Source: Amoebophrya sp. AT5.2 | Lineage: Eukaryota > Sar > Dinophyceae > Syndiniales > Amoebophryaceae | Direction of reading: 5' to 3' | Assembly (NCBI GenBank): GCA_005223375.1 | Contig: RXOD01003954.1 | Coordinates: 1 to 34,881, forward strand | Length of the DNA stretch: 34,881 nucleotides | Shown: one piece after another, positions 22,201 to 33,540 of the stretch | Layout: every line of letters begins with the position of its first letter | How positions within the stretch are numbered: position 1 is the first letter of the stretch | Made by a program: the position numbers and the translations under genes | Notes under the pieces: generated by a model | Database searches by the model: none | Seen by the model: the letters and a program-made list of their open reading frames with translations, nothing else | Told to the model about the DNA's origin: nothing

Positions 22201-25200
22201 TCCAACTGCGACCTTGCACTTGCTTCCCCTGGCGCCGGGGCCGGCGCCGACGCCACCACCGGGAGTAGTAGCAGCAAGCGCAAGACCAAGAGTAGCGCCA
22301 GCAGCGCGCTCGTGGATAAAGCAGTCGTGGACAAGGCAGAAGCGCGGAGCTACGGACAGACGCACTCGCTCTTAGAAGACGTCACGCATGCTCGGGGCAT
22401 GATGGTTCGTCTCTTAGTGTGGTTCTTGCGACGCGTGGACTTGGCAATAGAGAAAGCCGGCAGAGAGCACGCAAAGGCGGACGAGGGATTCGCGAAGGAA
22501 ATGCGCGAGACGAAACTGGCGCCTGCCGTGAAGTACGTGCTCGACGCGGGTGGCGAACAGTACTCCAGACAACAGCGTCTGGAACTGCTGAATTCCTTGG
22601 AGAAGGCCGCCCTGGCCGTGTCCGACAGCGACGAGTCTGCCTGGATGACAGAAAGCATCCTGAAGAACTGGGCAGATAAGTTTGCAGAAGCAGATGGCCC
22701 GTCTGATGAGAAGCAGGAGATGGAGATCGCCAGCTCCCCGGTGAAAAAAAAACGAGGGTCCACGGGGACAAACGCTCAAGAAAATGGAGAGCGCAAAAAC
22801 TTTTTCGTGAGCAAAAACTTCGACGAGATTTCAGCTCGTCTGAAGGACAACGTCGCAACAGCAGTGGCCGAATGGAAACAAAGCCAGGGACGGCTGCTTG
22901 GCGCAGTGGGTCAAGGAGCAGCTACTTCTGCAGTGCCAGCAGTAGGCGGAAGTGTCCACGCGCCGACTCCAAAAAGCACTCCACAACCTTCTGCACCACC
23001 AGGTGCTCCGCGACCGGCACAGCACGAAAAAGGCTTTCGGCGCAGCGTTTTTGATTTCGCCCCGAGCGTCGACTTCGGTAATGACAGCGGCACGAGTTTC
23101 CTCGCCATTGCAGATCAGCTGCTGCGGCTACGCAAGCACATCGAAGAAAAGAGGGGTCAAGGAAGAGAAGCAGTGCACGAAGTGAAGGACCCGAAGAGGG
23201 CGTCGGCGTCGAGGTCGGGCGCTGAAAAAATCGACCTAGAAGCAGAGCCCCAGCAGCCCGCTCCGCAAGAGGAAAAAAGCACAGAGGCAAAGCTCGAAAG
23301 CCAATTTCTGGATGAGGTTTGGGATCGGAAACTGGGGCGATTGTCGAACGGCTACCCGAGTGTGGATAATCTTGCAAACGTACTCCGTGCCCGCACCGTG
23401 GGGCTTGGGGCGGCGGCAATGCGGCAGAAAGTTGCTGCCGAGCCGGACGAGGAAAAGAAGGAAATCGTCCGCAAAGCACAGTCGGCGTCCCTGGCGAATT
23501 TGGCGATAAAGAACCACGCGCCGAGCCTCCAGCATCTCGAGCTACTGGTGGCAGCATTGGAGCACGTCAAACTGGTGACTTGGTGCCAACCACCCGCATT
23601 TCCCGCCCAGGAAAGCAAGTCGTTCTTCCGCACACCAGAATGGGAGGTCGAGCGGGTGATTCCGCAGCGCGATGGAAATGCGAGACGCGATGGTGAAGAC
23701 ACTGCAAACACGAGAAATCTCCTTGAAATTCATGTGTTCAATGACGCGCAGCGTGTTGAGGCTCACCAGAAAAAGGCACAGGATCTATTTGCTTCCAAGT
23801 TTTCCGCCGACGAAGAAAAGAAGGCATCTGCGGCGGACGCGGAGCCAGCAGCTAAGGTTAAGCCTGGTGAGGCCCCCGGCGATGCAGCTGGCGATGCGGA
23901 GAGCAGCAAGAAGAACGATGGCGGAGAGGTGGATCGGGGTCCGTCAAACAAAAAGGGCCCTGGTATGGGGAAGGGCTTCGCGGGACGCAAATTCGACTTG
24001 GTGTTACGCTCGGCCGTGCTCCTCCGCAACGCATCAGCAGCAAGCACGCGGCCAAATGGCCCCGGAGCAGACGGGTTCCCGTCTCTGCCTCCAACTAGCG
24101 CGCGCTTTTGGATGTGGAAAACCATGGCGCAGACGCTCTCCATCGAACTCTCGATTCCGGGGTCGCCCGAGCCGCAATTCCACGAGTACGTAGCGCAGAA
24201 GTATCGGATTCAGCCCGAGTCCGAAAGCAGTGCGGGGCCCTCGTCGACGATCCCAGGTAGTTTGGGTCGGATAGAGTTCCTTGGCCTCGACTTTCTGTCT
24301 CACCGCCTGATGAGGTCAGCTGCGGATGTGCATTGGCGAGCAGGATATCAGACTTCTAACGATGATCATCGCGAATCTGTGGCGATGCTGAGCCGCTCGT
24401 GGACCCAGCTGGAGGCTCATGCACACTATGAAGTCTGTGCTCACGATGACGAACACGATCCGCCGTTCTGCGCGGCGAAAAAGCTCGAACACATCCTGCA
24501 CATCGCGATGCTATGGGGGAGGCAGGGCAAGTTGCTTGCCTCCATGCAAATGCAGGAGCCGATCCATCATTCTGACTCTTCTGCATCCACCACCGGCGCG
24601 AGCGACGGCGCAAGCGCAAGCGTACTAGGCCGTCAACAAGACGACGCGCGGCCGCGGCCCGAGGAATCAGAGTCGCCGGGGACGGATTCCCACTCTGTAA
24701 GGCACGACAACGAGCGACGTCCGCGTGTGCCACTGAGCATGTCCGACCTTGTAACGTTCTTCACTCTGCTCAAGGTCTCCGCGGAATTTTTCGAGCCAGC
24801 GCTGGAGGGCGCGGCGGCCTTCATCCAGGGAGGGCGTATGGAAGGTGTGATTGAGGAGACTTTGCTGTCACACTTACAGTATTTTTGGCTGCAGGACAAG
24901 CTGAGGCCCCACACCGTGCGCCACTCCGCTTCCGATAGAGAAAAGGTCCTCTGCATCCACAAGTTGGTGCGTGCCGTGACGCGGGACGCCGAACTCGTCA
25001 CGCCATACTCGAAGCCGGCGAAGATGCCCGAAGATCACGAGCAAACGGAGGACAACACCGGCGTCGATGGGGCTCGTCCCGTTACGGAGGAAGACGAAAT
25101 CCAGAAGCAGCTGAAGTCGGTGTTCGCGCCCACCCATTACTCCTACAACGACTTGGAGTCCCTTGAGGGCCTTTTTCGACTTGCCCGCAGTGCCGCAGTT

Positions 25201-28200
25201 TCGGCACTGGATGAGGTGTGGCAGTTTTTCACCCTCTTCACCGACCCAAAGTCTCGCACCGCGCTGTTGCCCGAAGTGTCCGTTACCCTCCCAGTGTGCA
25301 CGTCCCCAAGAAACCCAGACTGTTCGAAGGAGCACGTCCTCAGGCGCCGCAGCACAGTATTGCTTGATCGAATCTTCACGCATATCCATTTTCTCGAGTC
25401 CGAGGAACGAAGGAGCCGCCTTCTGAACGGGTTGTCGCCCTCTGCCGCGCTTGGCAATTCGTTCAGACACGCCGCGAGCGCCAATTCGGCTCTCGCAGAC
25501 CTGAACAAGCAGCTGGTGGTGCAGGTCCTGCACCACGTGGCAAAAACGCCATGGCTCGACCGCGTGCTGCCCATACCAAAGATATCCATCTGGCCGAAGA
25601 AGGAAGACGCGAATGCCAGCACGCCGACACGATCAGAACAAGACGCGCGAAAAATGAAAGCGGAATTAGGCAAAGTAGGCGAGATCCTTGCCCAGCGGGA
25701 GCGCATTCTACAGCTGCTATGGCAGCTGGCAAAATTCTGGAGCATGAGCGAGGTTCTGGCGCTGGTGGATCGGTTTAAAGATCAAGAGGTGTCCGTTTCA
25801 GCTTCTTGCGCAGAAGGCATCCTGAAGCTGCTCCGGGACTATCAAATAGCCGACTCGTGGGAACCTGTTGCGCACCGTACGAAGGCGGCCGCCGGTGGCA
25901 GAATGTACTTCAACCTCGTGACGCCGCGCCTACCCTCGCAAGATGAAGCCGAAATGGAGAGGATGAAACAGGCGTCGAAGGCACTAGAACGGCATGGAAG
26001 CGTGGTCGAGTTCTTAGCACGCACGAAGCCGGACGAATGGCACGGGGCGTTGCATGCGGAGTTTGTCCGCATTTTATTTCCGGGAAGCTCCGCGCTGACG
26101 GACGTGCAAGTCGCTAGTCACCTTCAAAGTCAGGCTTGGATGATGGCCTCTGGAAAGCAGAAGCAGCCCGCGATAATCTTGGGAAACGCAAAAGAGCTAC
26201 TTGTCGCGGAAGCGAAGCAAGTGCGTGAATTCCAGGGCAATACCAATGCTGGGAGTGGAAAAAAGCTCTCGGACAACTGGGCGGCGAGCGACTACACCGA
26301 ATGGGCAGAGCAAGTGCGGCGGGGCCGCCAATTTTTAGGAGGACGAACCGTCACACGGGTGGAGATGCTGGCTGTGGTCGCGCGAAACTACAAGCGAAGA
26401 AACGTTGTTTTTCCCCGCGACGTGCAGCTGTATGCAATCTTGGCGCAACTGGACGCGGACGAGGCAGCGGCAGCCTCGAAAGGCATACAAAAGGGGCGGC
26501 TGGGCCAGGTCCCAACCGGGGAAGGCAAAACTCTCATTGTTGCAATCCTAGCGACTATTTTGGCTCTGCAGGGACGGAAGGTGGACGTGATCGCCAGCTC
26601 CTCCGAACTCGCGCAACCGCAGCAGAAGGAGCTCGCTTCATTTTTCTCGGATTTCGGCCTCAAATCGGATGTCGTCCTCACAGAACGAAAGACCGACTTC
26701 GCAAACGCCTCTATCGTTTACGGCTCCGCTGCGGACTTCCAGTGGGCCGACTTGCGGTACCGCTTCAAAGGAGAGCCCGGCGCGAGGAATGAGGAGACGC
26801 GGCCGTATGAAGTGGCCATCGTCGATGAAACGGACGCCCTGATGGTCGACGCGAAGGATGCGCAGGCCCTGATGAGTACGATCATCCCGGGCTACCACCA
26901 CCTGCAAATCTGGTTCGCCTTCGCTTGGATGCAGATGAACGTGGCGAAACAGCACCTGCGCCAGTTTCTGGTGCCTGTCTCGTCGGGCGGCGGCGGTGGT
27001 CGTGGGAACGGCGGGAACAACGGCACACACCAAGGCCAAGGAGAAGAAGAAGGTCGGGAAGGTGACGACGACGATGCGGAAGGTGGGGACGACCGGGACC
27101 ACGAAGAAGCAGGCGACACGGAAGCAGAGCAAGACCGAAGCGATCCTGGTGCCGCAGATGAGGCAGATTCGTTGACCAGAACAAAACGGTGGCTGACGTT
27201 CATCGTGCACGATCCGAATTTTCCAAAGTGTGACTCGTTCGAGGAGTTTCAGGCGACGTGGTGGAAGCTATCCAAGGGGAAGGACTGGATCACGGCAGCG
27301 AGTGCAGTGGAAATGCAGCGGCAAGGGCAACATGGAGACGGAGCGCTGCTGTATGGATCGTGGCTCGGCTTCATTGTGCAGCACGTAGAAAGGATGTTGC
27401 GCGTTGCCGCGAGGGACTTTGAGTACCGCGAGAACTCCAACCTTCCGAAGAAGAAGAGGGGGCTGACCCCCGAGGAAGAAAAGGAGTTGAAGATGCTCGA
27501 TGAAGGGAAGGATGCGGACGGCAAGGAGGTCGGGGCAGAGCAGCTCGCGAAGCTGAAGCAGAGTTGGCCGAAGATCCACTACATGCCACACATGCATGAT
27601 TTTATCGTGAAAACGGGTATTCCCGCGTGGTCGAGGTCTGTTGTCGCCGCTCGGTTCCTGTACCGTGACGGCGTCCAGTACCAGTACGATCGGAACAAGC
27701 AGCGCTTGTACACCGTGGATGCCGAGAACACTGGCTGCGTCGCAGACAATCAGACATACAGCGACGGCGTACACCAGTTCCTGGAACTTAAGCACGGATT
27801 GCGGATGACGCCACTCTCGCTGACATCGAACTACATGTCAAGCGTACACTTCTTCAGGAAGTGCGATCGCATCTTCGGGCTTACGGGGACGCTCGGCGAC
27901 GCGGAGACGCAAGAATTGATGCAGGACACGTACGAGCTGGACTTCTTCTTCCTCCCGAGCCACAAATCGAAACAGTTCTACGAACTGCGGCCTTTGGTTG
28001 TGTACCCCGTCGAGACACAGGTTTGGGCACCAGGGATTGCTGCCGTGCAGGGCGACCAAGCCGCACCGGCGCCGGCGTATCTACACAGCAACAAACACAA
28101 CTGGCAAGAAACTGTCATATCGCTAAACATAGCGCATGCTGTCCGCGGGCGCGCGGTCTTGGTGATCTGCGAATCGATTGCCGTGGCCGACAAAATGTAT

Positions 28201-29863
28201 ATGGCATTCGCGTCCGCTATAGGAGACAAGAAAAATGATAATGAAGGGCTCGAGCCCTCCTCGGCGGAAAGGATTAATCTATACGAGTACACTATGCAAG
28301 CCGAGCGCGAGCGTGCGGTGGGTGGCAGAATTGCGGAGCCGGGGGACATTATCATTGCGACAAACATCGCGGGGCGCGGGACCGATATCACGTTGGAAAA
28401 AGCTGTGGAACGAAATGGCGGCCTGCACGTTTGCGTGACGTTTTTGCCGGCGAACGCTCGCGTGCAGGAACAGAATTTCGGACGCACGTCGCGGGCCGGC
28501 AACCGCGGCACCGCGCAGTTGATCGTGGACGGCACGCGGCTGGGCGCACTAATTGGTGGCGCGCAGCACCCCGATGCGGTTGCACCGACGGAAGCGATTA
28601 GCAGAGTCGAAGTAGAGGAAAAGGAGCAGCTGGCTGAGGTTGCCGATGGCTCTGTGACGCTGAAGGCAGCCGGGTGGAGGTTCGCGCCGCTGCCCATAGA
28701 AGAGGACTCCATGGAGATTATCCTGGCGAACCGCGACGCAGCGCACCGCCAGACGATTGTGGTTGAGGCGCCTGGACAGGTGCGGCAGACGTTGAAAAAG
28801 GATCTGCTCTTCGACAAGTTTTTGGAGCTGCTGGATGACCTGAAACTGCGGCACAGTCACAGCGCTTCTGGCAACGAGAACCCTGGCACGCTGGGTTCCT
28901 TCGCACTAGCGCCCTTCAACACGCGCGACGCTCTGGAAGAAAATTTTTCGCTGTTTGTGGCCGCGGCTGACGATGAGCTGAAAACGAAGTTTACGGACGA
29001 CTCTGTCGTCACTTGGTTCGAATCTGAATTCGCCGCCCCTCTCCGGGACGCCGTCAAGAACCGGAACGAATTCGCGGTCGTGAAAAACCCGTACCATTTG
29101 CTCAAGGCTGGCAACTGGGACTTAGCTCGCTCCTCTCCAGGGCGGGACGATGAGCCACATCTTCGCGAAATTAAGAAAAGACACCTTCATCGGGCGATGC
29201 AGACTCTGCTCGCGGGGTTTAAGCTCGCGAAGGAAACCGAAGGACTGTGCCCTGAATTGTTCTATTCCTGCGGCTTCGCGCACCTGGCAGTAGACTCGTT
29301 TCAGAGGAGTGATCGGAACGCGGACGAATCTTGCCCGCTCAATTGTTTTCCGTGGGCGATCAAAATCATCGAAGACAAAATCCTGCCGCAGCTCGACGTG
29401 ACGGACGCCTGCACCAGAGCGAATGAAGACCGGGACGTCGTCCGGAAGGAGGTTCTGAAGAGGCACACGGACAACAAGCGGGAGATCTACATGGCCATGA
29501 TGCGCGAGATGAAGAAGATAATCGGCGATCCGACCCGCGCCGTTGAATACCGCCGCGAGCAGCTTGACACCGCAGAAAAAGAAACGCAAGAGCGGAAAGA
29601 GATGTGCGAGGCGTCGATCGCCGAAGCGGAGAAGCACAAGGATGACGACAACTTCATGCAGAACTGGGTGGCCGAGCAGGCCAAGAAGCGCCACAGCCTG
29701 CTGCCACCGCCCTCTGAAGATGAATACGAACACTTCAAAGAGCAGAAGCTGCGCGAACACTTGATGAAGAAAGACCCAGCAGGAGACGCGCCGGCTGCGG
29801 GATACACAAAGAAGCCGAGGGACAATCTCAATCACAGACAACGAAAAGAAGCAGGCAGACCAG
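16256..29863 (+). CDS. Giant SecA-like DEAD-motor protein, main exon
   Basis: A single frame open from 16171 to 29898 makes about 4,540 residues. The first 3,200 or so are unrecognised, helix-rich and broken by Ser/Gly/Glu-rich linkers. The SecA-type motor spans about 25,900-28,600. Q-P-T-G-E-G-K-T (Walker A) is at 26503-26532, VAIVDETDAL (Walker B, DE in a VDE.D context as in SecA) at 26812-26841, GLTGTLGD at 27877-27900, TNIAGRGTDI at 28360-28389 and QNFGRTSRAGNRG at 28471-28509. SecA drives protein export across membranes in bacteria and plastids. This protein is far larger and more diverged than plastid SecA (about 1,000 residues) and resembles the eukaryotic SecA-like group of unknown role. 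An acidic/Gly-rich insert (26980-27171) sits inside the motor. After the motor come a Cys-containing helical region and a coiled coil (29470-29770). The frame is best ended at CAG|GTGGAC (29864). Confidence 0.85.
26980..27171 (+). other. Gly-rich then acidic insert within the SecA-like motor
   Basis: Between Walker B and the GLTGT motif the protein has a poly-Gly stretch (SSGGGGGRGNGGNNG) followed by a long Asp/Glu run (EEEGREGDDDDAEGGDD). Bacterial SecA has its preprotein-crosslinking domain between these motifs. Here this place holds helical sequence, the low-complexity insert, and then segments such as YRDGVQYQYDRNKQRLYTVD (about 27661-27720). That segment could be a remnant of the beta-rich clamp. 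This comparison is by position only. Confidence 0.5.
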
Positions 29864-29942
29864 GTGGACGAGAGTGGCCCAAAAAAGGAAGCAGATGATG
29901 GCGAGACAGCAGCTGATGGGGACGAGGAAGAGGCACCGCCAG

Positions 29943-30118
29943 GGACGTGGGGCGAGCGCATTGCCACGTACATCTTGCACCAAAAACTGGTTCCGCAGAA
30001 AATGCTGCAGAGCCTCGACGAGAAGCTGAAAGACATTCAGGAGCAGCGCGCAAGGTTAAAAGAGGAGGAGGAATTGCTGAGAGTCTGGAAATGGAAACCC
30101 CCGAAGAAGAAATGGCAG
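29943..30118 (+). CDS. Short charged exon of the SecA-like gene
   Basis: The frame changes from +1 to +2 near 29,860. The +2 frame is open from 29768 to 30136 and reads TWGERIATYILHQKLVPQKM, then a charged helix (LDEKLKDIQEQRARLKEEEE) and KPPKKKWQ. The donor CAG|GTGGAC at 29864 with the acceptor CACCGCCAG at 29942 gives a 79-nt intron in phase. Other acceptors in phase are at 29894, 29909, 29912 and 29930. The acidic stretch just before (EADDGETAADGDEEE) could be coding if a nearer acceptor is used. A one-base error or frameshift near 29,820 is the other explanation. Confidence 0.45.
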
Positions 30119-30175
30119 GTATCGCCAGGAGGCTAGGCTTGCGGGGGTAACGGCAGGCACGGGGCCATTGGCAAG
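30119..30175 (+). other. Predicted 57-nt intron
   Basis: CAG|GTATCG at 30119 and TTGGCAAG at 30175 bracket 57 nt (19 codons). The stretch contains the only in-frame stop (TAG, 30134) between the +2 frames on both sides. The acceptor has a weak pyrimidine tract. The next codon is ATG, so a new gene starting at 30176 is the alternative. Confidence 0.4.
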
Positions 30176-31602
30176 ATGGTGTACAGGGAGCCGCTTGTGG
30201 ACGTGGAATGGGAGAAGAGGAAGAAATGGATGCAGAAGAATGAGGGCTTCAGAAACCAGTACGAGCAGATGGTTGAGGGTAAGCTTCGCTGGGTGCAGCG
30301 GCGGAACGAGGAGAACGCAAGTGAAGAAAAGGAGTGGGAACTGATTTTCCGCAGCGTCCGGCTCCTGGACACCAGCGGCTGCGGTTTTTCCGAGATGTTC
30401 GGTCCAGAACGCGACGGCCGGGTGCTGGAGCCGGAGTTGAGGGAAGCCGCCGAGTACGGGGGTCTAATCGGATCCTTCGAGCTCGAGGTGAAACACACAC
30501 GCCCCGTCGACCATGTTGCTTTTTGGAGTCTCCTAATCCTGGGGGTTTTGCAGATTGTCGCCGGCGCGTTGCTCGTGGTTTTCTCCAGCGGCGCCGCGGC
30601 GAGTATCGGCCTTGGGTTGATCTCAGAGGGAGTCTCCGACATAATCTGCGCCGTCAAGGACGTGCACATCAATAAAAACTTCGACTGGAAATCCTGGGGC
30701 GTCAACAAGGTGGTTTCCTTGGCAGTATCGATGATCTCGGCGGGCATGGGGGCCGTAAAAGAGGCGGCGGCGGTCACGAGGTGCGTCGCCTGCAACGCGT
30801 GTGGCCCTATCCCTTGGGCCGCGTTTGGGAAGGTGGTCGCAGTCCACGTCTTCAAAGACGGTGCCCAGCAGCTGGGCAGCTGGGCCGTGCAGACGCAAGT
30901 GGTCGAGAGAATCATGACGGGGATTGAGCAAGCGATCGAGAACGACATTCGCAGACGACTGCAAAAATTTCTCGGCGAAAGCGCAGACGTGCGTGCGCTG
31001 TACGAAGCAGACGCGCAGAATGGGAGCCGAGTGTTCGCGAACAAGCTGACGGAGGCGGTGCACAGGATGCTGACACCGTTCGAGAACAGCAAGGGCATAA
31101 AAGAGGCGATCGTGAGTTTCGGCGGGGAGATGTGCGGGGACAGCGAGTGGGTGCGTGGCCTTCTCGATTTTTCGACGGCTCTCTCACACGCTCTCGACTG
31201 CAAAGCAAAGGGACGCCAAGGCAATGAGCACTTCGTCGTCAACGCCGTGAAGCTGTGGCAAGACGGTGCCGAAGCCGTCTGGGCCGCACAGAAGATCATT
31301 GCCGTGGCGAACGAGCTGGTGCCATGTTTGCAGGAGGCCGCTCGCACTCTCGCCGCAGAGCAAGCTGTGATCGCAAACTACGCGAAGGAGATCTACGCGA
31401 GCGCGACCAAAGAGGTGGACACGAACCGCAGACAGGAGCGGGGGCAGGGCGGCACAAGCTGCGACGGCGAGGAGGACGAGAGAGAAGGTCGCCTGAAGGC
31501 TATTTTCGACGAGGCCCGCAAAATCGCGACGGAGCGCCACACGTCTTTCAAGGGCGCGTACAACCATGGCAAGTACGCAGTCTCACCCGAGGCGGACCAG
31601 AA
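30176..31602 (+). CDS. Hydrophobic C-terminal region of the eukaryote-type SecA-like protein
   Basis: This frame is open to 31807, and I end the exon at AA|GTACGC (31603). The first 110 residues are charged. Residues about 114-156 are strongly hydrophobic (FWSLLILGVLQIVAGALLVV, then a Gly/Ala/Ser-rich stretch and EGVSDIICAV), enough for one or two membrane or glycine-zipper-like helices. WKSWGVNKVVSLAVSMISAG follows. From memory, the order hydrophobic block, EG(V/I)SD motif, then a Trp-containing segment and an 'NK..SL..S' helix occurs downstream of the motor in other eukaryotic SecA-like proteins. That supports one gene with the preceding exon, but I cannot run the comparison. The remainder is helical. 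If it stands alone it starts at ATG 30176 and would be about 543 residues. Confidence 0.65.
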
Positions 31603-31678
31603 GTACGCGCGAGAAAATTTGGCCGCGGTCCAGGGATGTTTCTTTGCGCGGTCTGCGGCACAAAGAACTTCAAGACAG
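31603..31678 (+). other. Predicted 76-nt intron
   Basis: AA|GTACGC at 31603 and CTTCAAGACAG ending at 31678 give a frame change from +2 to +3 that matches the switch between the two overlapping long frames. A T/C-rich tract (TGTTTCTTTGC) lies inside. Other donors (31628, 31638, 31651) exist, and some combine with other acceptors to give the same frame shift. Confidence 0.4.
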
Positions 31679-33455
31679 GCCAAGGGCGAGGACCGAGGGA
31701 GAAGCCAAATCGTCGGCCGCCGCGGATTGCAAGGGGCGGTGCCAACAAGGGGTGCCCGCGATCCAGAGGAAAGCACCTCTCGTGGCCGAGGAGGAGGCGG
31801 AGTTTAACGCTGAAGAGGGTGCGCAGGCGATCGAACACGTCATCCAGGCCGCCGACCCGAAGGAGGAGGCGCCGCACCTTGCCGAGAGGGCGGCGAGATA
31901 CATGAAAAGCGAAATCAGCGCGCGCGTCGTGGGTCCCATCATTCATACGGTGCAAGGCTACGCATTTCAAGAGGCAGTGAAAAAGTTCGACGAGAAGTTC
32001 CAGACGAGCAAGATCATCCAGGAACAGCAGGGAAAAAACCGCCAGCGGTACGCTGTGGGCGCATTTCAATGCAAGCACCAGGAGGCCTTGGTGAAGGTGG
32101 TCAACGCCGGCGAGAACAAACGGAGGGAGAAGGCGATGCTTGCTCACTGGAAAAAGCAGCGAGCGGAAGGGAAATGGGCAAGAGAAAAAGAACCCAACAT
32201 CCAGGATGCGCGCAAGTTGATCAAATGCCAGAACGAGGAGTGTCAGGCAAATCTCGCTGCGCAGATTAAGGGCGGAGAGAAGGGCGACCTGGTCACGATG
32301 GGACTCCTCGCCGTCCTGGAGGGCGCCCCCATCGAAGTGTACGACGTGAACATCCAACACTTGCAGAAGGCCGGAGGCCGGATGCCGGGGTCGAAACCGG
32401 TGCAACTTGTTTACATGGTGCTGGGCGACGGAAGCCCCCACCTCATGTTGAGGAAGGATTTCGTGATGAAGTGCGGGGGCAAAGTGCCAGGAAATGCGGC
32501 TGAGGCGGGAAAAGTTGACGGCTCGGGTAAAGCGGGGCGAAACAACTGCCTTTATGCTGCCGTCGCCAAGGCCAGGTACGGGGACCCAAATAGAGCGGAA
32601 GAGCTGCGAAAGAAGGTAGCAGCTTTCGCAGCGAAGGCGCCACCTGAGATCATGGGGCCCCTCGCGGTCGAGGCACGGAGACAGAAATTTTATGAGGCAG
32701 GAGCGGCTGGTGATCATCGGCCAGAGAAAATGGCTGCTGTCTTCATCGCGCTGGATGGCGTCGGCGGCAAACTCATGCAGGAGGCCGCTCACGATATCCA
32801 AGAACATCATGCAGAGGTGTGGAAAAATGTGCAGGAATGGCTACAGAAAAAGCCCGCCGATGCTGTGCTGGGTGGCGCAAACGGACTTCGCTTTTTTGCG
32901 GATAAAGGGGAACACAAGTGGCACCTCTCTCTGAAGTACCAAGGCAAAAAGTGTAGGCCTCATATTTCTGTGGCGCTCTACTGTGGTGAAGACGTTAACG
33001 AGCTTGTCGTGAAGCACGGTGTACTCAGACTTCAGATTGCTCACAGGTCGACATTTGCCAAATGGGGGGTGAACGAGCAGGGAGAGTTGCGTCCTGTTCT
33101 AATGCCGGGCGACCGAAACCAATTACCTGGTGCTCCTCGGCAACAACCAGACTTGCTTTACAGGATTGTAAACGGAGACAGGCCGATGGATCCAAACGAT
33201 ATGAACTCGCCGAAAGGTCGACAAATTCTCCTGAGACACTTGGACCAGAATCACGGGATGCGAGAAGCGTTTGAACTGCATATGGGCTACCGACTGCAGG
33301 CTATGATGGACGACATTGAGGCACTCCCAAGAGCATATCTGCTCGACCTTGATCGACGAAAAGCAGCAGGCAAGCAAGTATTTGTTACGAAGATCAGAAG
33401 CGACACTAGGCTGCCCCTAACTTTTTACATTCATACGAATCCCGAAACGTTGTAG
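31679..33455 (+). CDS. C-terminal exon with an OTU-like cysteine-protease candidate
   Basis: The frame looks coding from about 31690 to the TAG at 33453-33455, although it is open from 31566. The first 200 residues are charged helix. Around 32310-32460, APIEVYDVN and KPVQLVYMVLGDGSPHLML form strand-like pieces, with a His at 32439. At 32520-32590 GRNNCLYAAVAKARYGD ... ELRKKV resembles the catalytic Cys motif of OTU-type deubiquitinases (x-x-C-L-F-x-A-v ... GD ... LR), with Cys at 32547. A second candidate His is in KWHLSLKY (about 32913). OTU enzymes cleave ubiquitin chains. The Asp usually just before the Cys is Asn here, so activity is uncertain. The end (33,000-33,455) is unrecognised. If independent, the gene would have no clear start. 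I join it to the SecA-like gene. Confidence 0.6.
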
Positions 33456-33540
33456 GTTCGCTCTGGTGCAGGTACCCGTGCCTATCTTTCACTGTTGTAA
33501 CAACTCGCCTCGCCTCGGCGGAACGACGGGGCCCACCAAG
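33456..33540. other. Short gap after the giant gene
   Basis: Only 85 bases separate the stop at 33455 from the next candidate ATG at 33541. I see no clear terminator or polyadenylation motif. Confidence 0.4.

Noticed and set aside
26503..28509. Ordinary plastid or bacterial SecA, or bacterial contamination
   Set aside because: The protein is several times too long, motif VI is diverged, introns are needed around it, and nothing nearby looks bacterial.
29122..33000. Long minus-strand frames (29122-30036, 30133-31347, 31548-32810)
   Set aside because: They lie antisense to better + strand frames with recognisable motifs. Their length follows from GC-rich, stop-poor codon use on the other strand, and their composition (Arg/Ser/Leu/Phe-rich) is that of a shadow.
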